A stretch of 16,052 nt of DNA from Muribaculaceae bacterium (lineage in GTDB: Bacteria; Bacteroidota; Bacteroidia; Bacteroidales; Muribaculaceae): positions 1 through 16,052 of the forward strand of contig JAEDNZ010000023.1 of NCBI GenBank assembly GCA_016302215.1. The letters are read 5' to 3'. Both the position numbers and the translations under genes were made by a program. This document shows, piece by piece, positions 8,279 through 15,505 of this stretch (positions are counted from its first letter, which is position 1; every line of letters begins with the position of its first letter). Below the pieces are notes generated by a model that saw only the letters and a list, made by a program, of their open reading frames with translations, was not told the DNA's origin and did not search any database.

Positions 8279-8776
8279 TTAGTTGTTGCTTTCGATTTCG
8301 TCAAGAAGGGTGTTGACGAGTTGCTTTTGCGCCTTGTCGTCGACGAGCGAGGTCTTGACCACCTTGCCGGCAATCTGCAGTGCAAATTCACTCACTTGAT
8401 TGCGAAATTGCAGCTCGGCCTGCTTTTGCTGCTGCTGAATTTGCTCTTTGGCGCCATCCATGACGCGCTGAGCTTCAGCCTGGGCGGCAGCGCGAGCCTG
8501 CTCTATGAGCTGTGTCTTGATTTTATCGGCTTCGCGCATCATATCAGCTTGCCGGCGCCGGGCCTCAGCTATCAAAGCCTCGGCCTGACGGCTGGCATCG
8601 TCAAGCTGCTCTTTGGCATTTTGAGCGTACTCCACACCCTTGTCGATAAGCTCGGCTCGGCTGTCGATTCCCTTGATGATGGCCGGCCATGCAAACTTCC
8701 ACAAGATGAGGAAGAGGATGGCGAAGGACACAAACATCCAGAATATCAAGCCGAAATCAGGCGTGAATAGTTCCAT
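8279..8776 (-). CDS. atpF: F1Fo ATP synthase subunit b
   Basis: A 165-residue protein with one N-terminal membrane helix (about residues 9-28, LIFWMFVSFAILFLILWKF) followed by a long charged helix rich in Ala, Glu, Gln and Lys, with segments such as AEALIAEARRRQADMMREAD and a Gln run (IQQQQKQ). This is the layout of the b subunit, the peripheral stalk that holds alpha3beta3 still while the rotor turns. Only one b gene is present, so a homodimer is expected. It starts 12 nt after the atpE stop and is followed by atpH after 23 nt. Confidence 0.96.
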   Translation of the reverse strand: MELFTPDFGLIFWMFVSFAILFLILWKFAWPAIIKGIDSRAELIDKGVEYAQNAKEQLDDASRQAEALIAEARRRQADMMREADKIKTQLIEQARAAAQAEAQRVMDGAKEQIQQQQKQAELQFRNQVSEFALQIAGKVVKTSLVDDKAQKQLVNTLLDEIESNN

Positions 8777-8788
8777 TGTCGCAGGTTT

Positions 8789-9028
8789 TTATACAAACAG
8801 TGCAAGAACGCAAACAATCACGGCGAAGAGGGCAACACCCTCGATAAGAGCCGCGATGACAATCATGTTCGAACGGATATCACCGGCAGCTTCCGGCTGA
8901 CGTGCGATAGCTTCCATGGCTGAAGCACCGATTTTACCAATGCCGATACCGGCACCAATGGCTGCGATTGCGGCACCGAGGCTTGCTCCGAAGCCGACAA
9001 GTGCTGTTTCTGCTAAGAGACCTAACAT
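8789..9028 (-). CDS. atpE: F1Fo ATP synthase subunit c (proteolipid)
   Basis: A 79-residue two-helix hairpin that oligomerises into the rotor ring. Helix 1 has the glycine-rich GAGIGIG pattern (25-31), the polar loop has RQP (43-45), and helix 2 carries the ion-binding carboxylate E63 (ALIEGVALF). The glutamine that marks sodium-binding rings aligns with I30 here, and the residues after the glutamate are Gly-Val rather than Ser-Thr, so a proton-coupled ring is inferred. It starts after an A-rich, Shine-Dalgarno-free spacer of 64 nt downstream of atpB, the second-longest gap within the atp cassette. That spacing could help raise translation of this high-copy subunit, but this is inference. Confidence 0.98.
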   Translation of the reverse strand: MLGLLAETALVGFGASLGAAIAAIGAGIGIGKIGASAMEAIARQPEAAGDIRSNMIVIAALIEGVALFAVIVCVLALFV

Positions 9029-9092
9029 AATCTTAATTTGTTTGTTGGTTAGTGTGTATTGATATTGATTTGATTTTTATTATTCTATGGGG

Positions 9093-10190
9093 TTATACGT
9101 CGGCTTCAGGAGCCGGAGCGTGGTGCTCCTTTTCTTGAGCCAGCGAGATGAAGATGGTGGAGAGCATGGTGAAGACGTAGGCCTGAATGAAGCTCACCAG
9201 CACATCTATCACCAGCATAAACACGCTGAAGAGCAGCGACACCACGGTGGTAGCACCACCGGCAATGGGATTGATGCTCATAAAGATGAATATCAGCAGC
9301 GTCAGCACCAGCACTATCATGTGGCCACCCATCATATTGGCAAAGAGACGCACCGTCAGAGCCGCCGGCTTGGTGAAGATGCCGAAGAGCTCTATCGCCG
9401 GCATGATGGGCAACGGGAACTTGAGCCACAGGGGCACATCAGGCCAGAAGATTTCTTTCCAATAATGCTTGTTGCCAAAGATATTGGTCACGAGGAAGGT
9501 CATCACGGCGAGCACCATTGTCACGGCGATGTTGCCGGTGAGATTGGCACCACCGGGGAAGATGACTATCAGACCCAGCAGGTTCATCAGCAGGATAAAC
9601 CAAAACACGGTGAGCAGATACGGGGCAAAGCGCCGCGTGTTCTCGCCCAAGGTGGGCTTGATGACGGAGTCATAGACAAACGACACCACCAGCTCCAGCG
9701 CGCCCAGGCCGCGGCGCGGTGCCTTATGGCCTTTACGGCCATACCAGCGGGCGAGCCACAGCATCAACCCTATCAGCAGTGCTGCGGTGATGAAGAGACC
9801 ACAGACGTTTTTGGTGATAGAGATGTCAAAGGGACGATACTCTGAGCCATCGGCTCTGACCTGCACTACCTTGCCTTTGTAGTCGCTGTCGTGGCCTGCT
9901 ATCTTGAAGAGGACGCCGCCGTCGTCATAGGTCTGCCCATCGGTGACGCGTGCTGACGAGAAGATGTGCCAGCCGCCGTCCTCGGCGACGACAATCACCG
10001 GCAGGGGTATGCGCCGGTGGTGGTTGAAGGGCACTTCCCAGCCGTAAGCATCGCCCAGGTGCTCAAAGATGATTTCCTTGGGGTCTATCTTGCCCTCGGC
10101 AGCAGCCTCCTCGGCGTGAGCCGTCTCAGTGGCGGCCGCCGGCAGCAGCGCCATCAGCATCAGTATCAGTATTGAGAGATATCGCTTCAT
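9093..10190 (-). CDS. atpB: F1Fo ATP synthase subunit a, with signal peptide and long N-terminal extension
   Basis: Subunit a forms the two half-channels through which ions reach and leave the c ring. I place the start at the ATG at 10190-10188 (365 residues), because it opens a clean signal peptide (MKRYLSILILMLMALLP, probable cleavage after AHA). An in-frame GTG 24 nt upstream would overlap atpC and spoil that signal. Residues about 25-125 are hydrophilic and probably outside the inner membrane. The channel part follows, with the essential arginine R281 (LTVRLFANMMGGH), E267 (PAIELFG) and Q336 (SFIQAYVF). The tail is rich in His, Pro and Glu. It follows atpC by 11 nt; no atpI gene intervenes. 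Confidence 0.96.
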   Translation of the reverse strand: MKRYLSILILMLMALLPAAATETAHAEEAAAEGKIDPKEIIFEHLGDAYGWEVPFNHHRRIPLPVIVVAEDGGWHIFSSARVTDGQTYDDGGVLFKIAGHDSDYKGKVVQVRADGSEYRPFDISITKNVCGLFITAALLIGLMLWLARWYGRKGHKAPRRGLGALELVVSFVYDSVIKPTLGENTRRFAPYLLTVFWFILLMNLLGLIVIFPGGANLTGNIAVTMVLAVMTFLVTNIFGNKHYWKEIFWPDVPLWLKFPLPIMPAIELFGIFTKPAALTVRLFANMMGGHMIVLVLTLLIFIFMSINPIAGGATTVVSLLFSVFMLVIDVLVSFIQAYVFTMLSTIFISLAQEKEHHAPAPEADV

Positions 10191-10201
10191 AGCCCGCGGG
10201 A

Positions 10202-10438
10202 TTAATAGACACACACACTTATCACATTATGATCGACATCGGCGAGGCCTCCGCTCACGGCATGCTCAGCGGTTGTGCCGTCAGGCGCCACATAGCAGAT
10301 ATTGCCGGCAGTGAGCGTTGACACCAATGAGGCGTGGTTGCGCAACACCGTAAACGAGCCCTTGGCGCCGGGCAGCGTGACTGATGTCACCTCTCCGTCA
10401 TAGAGCACCTCTTGGGCCGATATTATTCTGAGTGTCAT
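10202..10438 (-). CDS. atpC: F1Fo ATP synthase subunit epsilon (beta-sandwich domain only)
   Basis: A 78-residue protein matching the N-terminal beta-sandwich of epsilon. Visible landmarks are LRIISAQEVLYDGEVTSVTLPGAKGSFTVL, here split as LRIISAQEVLYDGEVTSV and TLPGAKGSFTVL, followed by the NHASLVSTLTAG stretch and the GGLADVDHNVISV strand. Epsilon binds the foot of gamma and the c ring. Most bacterial epsilons are about 130-140 residues and end in two helices that can inhibit ATP hydrolysis; those helices are absent. A stop follows directly and the next gene begins 11 nt later, so this is a naturally short form and not a broken gene. It lies 65 nt after atpD. Confidence 0.95.
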   Translation of the reverse strand: MTLRIISAQEVLYDGEVTSVTLPGAKGSFTVLRNHASLVSTLTAGNICYVAPDGTTAEHAVSGGLADVDHNVISVCVY

Positions 10439-10503
10439 TGCTGATAAGTGGGTTATATGCTGTTGATAATATGATGTTTACTACTATTGAGTTGCGGCGG
10501 AGG

Positions 10504-12006
10504 TTACTGCACCTCGGCGAGCAGCTTCTTGCCTTTCTCGATGGCCTCGTCGATGGTGCCTACGTTGAGGAATGCCTGCTCGGGATACTCGTCCATATCG
10601 CCGGCAAGTATCATCTTGAAGCCACGAATGGTCTCGCTCAGAGGCACCATCACGCCGGGCAGACCTGTAAACTGCTCTGCCACGTGGAAGGGCTGCGAGA
10701 GGAAGCGCTGCGCTCTACGCGCGCGAGCCACCACGAGCTTGTCCTCGTCAGAGAGCTCATCTACGCCGAGGATGGCGATGATATCTTGCAGCTCATTATA
10801 TTTCTGTAGCAGCTGCTTCACAGCCTGAGCGGTGTTGTAATGGTCTTCGCCTATGATGTTGGGGTCGAGGATGCGCGATGTTGACTCCAGCGGATCCACG
10901 GCGGGATAGATACCAAGCTCAGCAATCTTACGCGAGAGCACCGTGGTGGCATCGAGGAAGCTGAAGGTAGTGGCCGGAGCCGGGTCGGTAAGGTCATCGG
11001 CAGGCACATAGATAGCTTGCACTGAGGTGATGGAGCCGTTTTTGGTGGAGGTGATGCGCTCTTGCAGCGTACCCATCTCAGAGGCCAAGGTGGGCTGATA
11101 ACCCACAGCTGAGGGCATACGCCCTAACAGCGCTGACACCTCTGAACCGGCCTGGGTGAAACGGAAGATATTGTCAATGAAGAGGAGCACGTCCTTGCCG
11201 CCGGCGCCTTGGTCGCGGAACTGCTCAGCCACGGTGAGGCCCGTCAGCGCCACACGCAGACGCGCGCCCGGCGGCTCATTCATCTGGCCGAACACCAGCG
11301 CAGCCTGTGACTGCTGCAGCTCTTGGAGGTTGACATCTTGGAGGTTCCACTGGCCCTTCTCCATGCCTTCCTTGAATTTATCGCCGTAGCGCATAACGCC
11401 GCTCTCTATCATCTCGCGCAGCAGGTCATTGCCCTCACGTGTGCGCTCACCCACACCGGTGAACACCGAGAAGCCGTCGTGACCCTTGGCGATGTTATTG
11501 ATAAGCTCCATGATGAGCACCGTCTTGCCCACGCCGGCGCCGCCGAAGAGGCCAATCTTACCACCCTTGCTATACGGCTCGAGCAAGTCGATGACCTTGA
11601 TGCCGGTGGAGAGGATTTCGGTGCCTATCGTCAGCTCGTCAAAATCAGGAGCGGGCTGATGTATCGAACGCAGATTGTCGCGCTTGAGCGATGGCAGGTT
11701 GTCAATAGGCTCGCCTACTACGTTCATCAAGCGACCCTTGACCTGGTCGCCGGTAGGGATAGCGATAGGGCGCTCGAGCGAGTCCACGCGCATGCCGCGG
11801 CGCAGACCATCGGTGCTCTCCATAGCTACGCAGCGCACGGTGTCCTCACCGATATGCTGCTCTACCTCGAGTATCAGCATCGTGCCGTCGGCGCGGTCTA
11901 TCTTCAGTGCCGTATAGATTGGCGGCAGCGCATTTGTGCCTCCTTCAAATATGACGTCGACCACCGGGCCGATGACTTGGGCTATTTTACCAAAATTGGC
12001 GCTCAT
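10504..12006 (-). CDS. atpD: F1Fo ATP synthase subunit beta (catalytic)
   Basis: A 500-residue catalytic subunit. Visible motifs: N-terminal barrel (GKIAQVIGPVVDVIF), P-loop GGAGVGKT at 155-162 with K161, catalytic glutamate E187 in GVGERTREGND, Walker B LLFIDNIFRF with D278, and the lever motif in variant form DELSDED at 416-422. Between GERTREGND and FGQMNEPPG there are about 27 more residues than in E. coli beta (roughly 203-232), rich in Lys, Glu and Gln; I believe such an insert is common in Bacteroidota. It is the first gene of the atp cassette and begins only 44 nt after the nuoH stop, with no terminator in the gap. Confidence 0.99.
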   Translation of the reverse strand: MSANFGKIAQVIGPVVDVIFEGGTNALPPIYTALKIDRADGTMLILEVEQHIGEDTVRCVAMESTDGLRRGMRVDSLERPIAIPTGDQVKGRLMNVVGEPIDNLPSLKRDNLRSIHQPAPDFDELTIGTEILSTGIKVIDLLEPYSKGGKIGLFGGAGVGKTVLIMELINNIAKGHDGFSVFTGVGERTREGNDLLREMIESGVMRYGDKFKEGMEKGQWNLQDVNLQELQQSQAALVFGQMNEPPGARLRVALTGLTVAEQFRDQGAGGKDVLLFIDNIFRFTQAGSEVSALLGRMPSAVGYQPTLASEMGTLQERITSTKNGSITSVQAIYVPADDLTDPAPATTFSFLDATTVLSRKIAELGIYPAVDPLESTSRILDPNIIGEDHYNTAQAVKQLLQKYNELQDIIAILGVDELSDEDKLVVARARRAQRFLSQPFHVAEQFTGLPGVMVPLSETIRGFKMILAGDMDEYPEQAFLNVGTIDEAIEKGKKLLAEVQ

Positions 12007-12050
12007 GGGTGTGTTGTGTTATATGTTTATGGTATTGTTTTTTCGCGTTA

Positions 12051-13127
12051 TTAGAAGTGCCAGCCCAGCACGATGATAGCCACCATCAGCACCAGATTGA
12101 CAAGATTGATAGGCAGCAGATACTTCCACTCCAGCGACAGCAGCTGGTCGATGCGCAGGCGCGGGAAGGTCCACTTAAACCATATTATTATCGCTGAGAG
12201 CGTGAAGGCTTTGAGGATAAACCATACCAGGCCGGGGATGTAGTCCATCACCTCGTTGAAGCCCTCCCAGCCGGGCACATGCAGAGGCATCCAGCCGCCG
12301 AAGAACAGCAGCGCTGCCACGCCTGACACGATGAAGAGGTTAAGATACTCAGCCAGGTAGAAGAAGCCGAAGTGGATACCGGAGTATTCGGTGTGGTAGC
12401 CGGCGGTGAGCTCGCTCTCTGCCTCGGGCAGGTCAAACGGGCCGCGGTTAGTCTCGGCGGTGCCCGCTATCATATATATCACAAAGGCTATGATTGCCGG
12501 GATGTGACCTTTGAAGATAAACCAGCCGTCGTACTGCGCCATGACGATGCCTTCGACTGACATTGTACCGGCGAGACACACCATAGTGAGCACTGACAGG
12601 CCTATTGACAGCTCGTAGCTCACCATCTGCGCTCCCGAACGCATAGCGCCGATAAGGGTGAACTTATTGTTTGACGACCAGCCGGCAAGCAAGATGCCGA
12701 GCACGCCGATTGACGACACTGCCAGCAAGAAGAAGATGCCGATATTGAAATCGACCACCTGCAGACCGCGACCCCACGGCATCACCGAGAACGCCAGCAT
12801 TGATGCTATAATCACCAGATAAGGCGCCAGGGCAAAGAGGAAACGATCTACATGCTTGAGCTCAATAAGCTCCTTGATGAGAATCTTAAACATATCGGCC
12901 ACGCTCTGCAGCAAGCCCCAGGGACCCACACGATTAGGGCCGAGACGGCACTGAAACCAGGCGCACAGCTTGCGCTCATAAAGTATGTAGAACAGCGCCA
13001 GCACCGAGTAAACCAGCAGTAGGCCGACACCGACGAGGAGACACTCCACTGTCACAGTGAGCCAGCCCGGCATAAACGACGCCAGCAGGTTGTGAATCCA
13101 ATTTGTGATGATTGAGAAGTCTTGCAT
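12051..13127 (-). CDS. nuoH: NADH-quinone oxidoreductase subunit H
   Basis: A 358-residue membrane protein that with NuoB and NuoD forms the quinone chamber and the entrance to the proton path. Family motifs are clear: YERKLCAWFQCRLGPNRVGP at about 50-69, the loop near SGAQMVSYELS (164-174), and ETNRGPFDLPEAESELTAGY (225-244) followed by HTEYSG, one of the most conserved stretches of NuoH. About eight to nine hydrophobic helices are predicted. It follows nuoCD after 56 nt. In most bacteria nuoI comes next; here the full atp cassette (atpD first) follows, and nuoI lies nearly 7 kb further on. Confidence 0.98.
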   Translation of the reverse strand: MQDFSIITNWIHNLLASFMPGWLTVTVECLLVGVGLLLVYSVLALFYILYERKLCAWFQCRLGPNRVGPWGLLQSVADMFKILIKELIELKHVDRFLFALAPYLVIIASMLAFSVMPWGRGLQVVDFNIGIFFLLAVSSIGVLGILLAGWSSNNKFTLIGAMRSGAQMVSYELSIGLSVLTMVCLAGTMSVEGIVMAQYDGWFIFKGHIPAIIAFVIYMIAGTAETNRGPFDLPEAESELTAGYHTEYSGIHFGFFYLAEYLNLFIVSGVAALLFFGGWMPLHVPGWEGFNEVMDYIPGLVWFILKAFTLSAIIIWFKWTFPRLRIDQLLSLEWKYLLPINLVNLVLMVAIIVLGWHF

Positions 13128-13183
13128 CTTTGATGAGATTTATATCTTTGGCTTTCAGATTTTTGTTCTTAGGTGTGAGAGGC

Positions 13184-14815
13184 TTATCTATCCATATCGG
13201 GCACGATGTAGTCAAGCGAGCCGCCGATGGTGATAAGGTCGGCAATCTTGCTGCCACGGGTGATGTGATCCACCACGCCGGCCAAGGGCAAGCAGGGCGT
13301 AGCGAGCTTCAAGCGGTAAGGCTTGGTGGAGCCGTCGCTCTCGATATACACGCCGAAAGCGCCGCGGCAGCCCTCTGTCACCTCAAACCAGCGGCCTGCG
13401 GGCAGCTTGAGCACTTTGGGCACCTTCACGCAATACTCGCCGTCGGGGATATTATCGACGAGCTGCTCAAGTATCTTGGCTGACTCTTCCATCTCGGCGA
13501 TACGCACCTTAAAGCGCGCCATCGAGTCGCCCTCGGTGGCAACCACCTCGTTGAAGTCAAGCTCGGAGTAGATGCTGTAGGGGCGCAGCTTGCGCATATC
13601 GCAAGCCCAACCTGAGGCGCGGCCTGACGGGCCGGTGACGGCATACGAGATGGCATCTTCGCGCGAGAGCACGCCCACGCCTTCCATACGGTTCTTGGCG
13701 ATGACGTTGCCGGTGAATACCTTGTTGTACTCCTTGATATTCTTAGGCAGCACGGCGATGAGAGCCTTGACGTCGGCCTGGAAGTCGGGAGCAAGGTCTT
13801 GCATCACACCACCGATGCAGTCATAGTTGAAGGTCATGCGAGCGCCGCAGGTCTTCTCCATAATGTCGAGTATCTGCTCGCGCACACGCAGCGTATAGAA
13901 CAGCATCGTGGTGGCGCCTAAGTCCATGCAATATGTGCCGATGAAGAGGCAGTGCGATGCTATACGCGACAGCTCGTCCATCATCACACGTATCACCTCG
14001 GCGCGGCGCGATATCTGTATGCCGGCAGCCTTCTCTATCACACGGCAGAGGGCGTGGTGATAGTTGTGGGCTGAGAAATAGTCGAGACGGTCCATAAAAT
14101 GGAGCGTCTGCGGGTATGTGAGGTTCTCGCAGAGCTTCTCCACGCCGCGGTGGATATAGCCCATATACACATCTATTTTCTTTATCTCCTCGCCATCGAC
14201 AGCGGTACGGAAGCGCAACACGCCGTGAGTGGCAGGGTGCTGCGGGCCTATGTTGACCACAAAGTCGCCCGGCTCAAAGACGTTGACCTCGCGCTTTACC
14301 ACATTGCCTTTGTCGTCTTCCACATAGGTGTCGGTGGTGTCGCTTTGGCGCTCGTTCTCAATGCTCACGGGATTGAGCTCGGGGTTCTCGTCATAATCTT
14401 TGCGCAGGGGATATCCCACCCAGTCGATATTGAGGAATAGGCGACGCATATCGGGGTTGCCGATGAAGATGATGCCGTAGAAGTCATACACTTCGCGCTC
14501 ATACAGACAGCCCACAGCCCAAATGTCAGCCACCGAGTGGAGCATGGGCTTTTGGCGGTCAGTGGTAGCCACTTTGACGCCGAGCATGGTGTTGTGCTTT
14601 GACGACATCAGATAGTATATACACCCGAGGCTGTCAGTCCAATCCATGCCCACAATGGTCACGAGATAGTCATATTGCAAGTCGGCATCATCGCGGAGCG
14701 TCTTTGCCAGGCTGCGCCACTGCGCATCGGCGATAGAGACCAGAGGCTGCTCCTCGGTGCCTTCTATGGTAGCTTGAGGAAAGAGTTGTGCAATCTTTTC
14801 CTTAATATTTGCCAT
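13184..14815 (-). CDS. nuoCD: NADH-quinone oxidoreductase subunit C/D fusion
   Basis: A 543-residue fusion. The N-terminal NuoC domain (about 1-150) has the signature YEREVYDFYGIIFIGNPDMR (105-124) and the following GYPLRKDY segment; a charged linker spans about 150-180. The NuoD domain follows, with GPQHPATHGVLR at 190-201 and RLDYFSAHNYHHA at 243-255. By alignment to Thermus Nqo4, H197 and Y246 match the two residues that bind the quinone headgroup (H38 and Y87), so the quinone site is intact. NuoD descends from the NiFe-hydrogenase large subunit. It follows nuoB after an unusually long 87 nt gap and precedes nuoH by 56 nt. In E. coli nuoE, nuoF and nuoG lie between nuoCD and nuoH; here they are missing. 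Confidence 0.98.
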   Translation of the reverse strand: MANIKEKIAQLFPQATIEGTEEQPLVSIADAQWRSLAKTLRDDADLQYDYLVTIVGMDWTDSLGCIYYLMSSKHNTMLGVKVATTDRQKPMLHSVADIWAVGCLYEREVYDFYGIIFIGNPDMRRLFLNIDWVGYPLRKDYDENPELNPVSIENERQSDTTDTYVEDDKGNVVKREVNVFEPGDFVVNIGPQHPATHGVLRFRTAVDGEEIKKIDVYMGYIHRGVEKLCENLTYPQTLHFMDRLDYFSAHNYHHALCRVIEKAAGIQISRRAEVIRVMMDELSRIASHCLFIGTYCMDLGATTMLFYTLRVREQILDIMEKTCGARMTFNYDCIGGVMQDLAPDFQADVKALIAVLPKNIKEYNKVFTGNVIAKNRMEGVGVLSREDAISYAVTGPSGRASGWACDMRKLRPYSIYSELDFNEVVATEGDSMARFKVRIAEMEESAKILEQLVDNIPDGEYCVKVPKVLKLPAGRWFEVTEGCRGAFGVYIESDGSTKPYRLKLATPCLPLAGVVDHITRGSKIADLITIGGSLDYIVPDMDR

Positions 14816-14902
14816 AATTGACGTGTTTGGTATATTATATATAATGTGGCGCGAGCAGTGAGGGCATCAGCCGGCTACGGCTCGCCGCGCGGTGTTACTT
14901 AT
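14816..14902 (-). other. Structured 87-nt gap between nuoB and nuoCD
   Basis: This is the longest spacer between two genes of the block. Its upstream half is GC-rich and contains an inverted repeat GCGAG (14851-14855) / CTCGC (14881-14885) around a 25-nt loop that itself contains AGCCGGCT. Its downstream half has a 12-bp palindrome ATTATATATAAT (14834-14845) just before the A-rich lead-in to nuoCD. The stem is short, interrupted, and not followed by a T-run on the minus strand, so I do not call it a terminator. It might be an RNA processing or stability element. Confidence 0.3.
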
Positions 14903-15505
14903 TCACTTATCTTCCACGGGGTGGCTATTGAGAAAATCCTCGCGTTTCTGCTTGCGGTTGACGCCGCCAAAGAAGCGCTCTACCTTTATCTTGCGCGACA
15001 GCTGCATGATGCCGTAAATCATAGCCTCGGGGCGCGGAGGGCAGCCGGGCACGAAGACATCAACGGGCACTATGCCTTCGATGCCTTTGGCCACATGGTA
15101 GCTCTTGCGGAATGGGCCGCCGGAGATAGCGCATGAACCGCACGCTATCACATACTTAGGCTCGGCGAGCTGGTCGTAGAGGCGGCGGAATACCGGCACC
15201 ATACGATTGACAATGGTGCCTGCCACCATCATAAAGTCGGCCTGACGAGGCGAGGCGCGCGCTACTTCCCAGCCAAAACGCGCCATGTCAAAGCGCGCCG
15301 CACCGAGCGACACAAATTCTATGCCGCAGCAACTGGTGGCGAAGGTGAGTGGCCAGATAGAGTTAGACCGCCCCCAGTTGATGAGCTTATCGAAGGTGCC
15401 TACTACCACGTTGACGCCGCCGTCTTGCAATTCCTTGACAAGACCTTCGATATACTCGTTATCCTTGAATGCCTCGTAGGGCATGCTTTTTGTTGTCACT
15501 TCCAT
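14903..15505 (-). CDS. nuoB: NADH-quinone oxidoreductase subunit B
   Basis: A 200-residue protein that holds cluster N2, the last iron-sulfur centre before quinone. The four ligand cysteines are present: the tandem C59-C60 (ATSCCGIEF), C125 (ACGSCAISGGPF, which also has C122) and C155 (VPGCPPRPEAM). The conserved RFDMARFGWEVARASPRQAD stretch (71-90) is also visible. The ATG at 15505-15503 overlaps the end of nuoA by 10 nt. A second ATG at codon 8 (15484-15482, MPYEAFKDNEY) would begin 11 nt after the nuoA stop and cannot be excluded. The charged tail after about residue 180 is longer than needed for the fold. Confidence 0.98.
   Translation of the reverse strand: MEVTTKSMPYEAFKDNEYIEGLVKELQDGGVNVVVGTFDKLINWGRSNSIWPLTFATSCCGIEFVSLGAARFDMARFGWEVARASPRQADFMMVAGTIVNRMVPVFRRLYDQLAEPKYVIACGSCAISGGPFRKSYHVAKGIEGIVPVDVFVPGCPPRPEAMIYGIMQLSRKIKVERFFGGVNRKQKREDFLNSHPVEDK

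Noticed and set aside
9476..9483. An exact minus-strand TATCTTTG (-7-like) inside atpB.
   Set aside because: It encodes conserved residues of subunit a (around NIFGNK), has no -33 TTTG at the right distance, and lies about 450 nt from the next gene start. Chance is the simpler reading.
10188..10214. A GTG start for atpB at 10214-10212, giving eight extra residues.
   Set aside because: It would overlap atpC by 13 nt and put Cys-Leu-Leu-Ile-Pro-Arg before a good signal peptide. The ATG at 10190 gives a normal signal peptide and an 11-nt gap.
12007..12050. A possible terminator or promoter between nuoH and atpD that would separate the two systems.
   Set aside because: The gap has a run of six A on the minus strand but no preceding hairpin with a T-run, and no TAnnTTTG. 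It was read as an ordinary A/T-rich translation lead-in.
13143..13150. A plus-strand TATCTTTG in the nuoCD-nuoH gap, which could start an antisense transcript across nuoCD.
   Set aside because: The nearest upstream TTTG is only 10 nt away rather than about 19-21, and no convincing plus-strand gene follows. It would need transcript data to be taken seriously.
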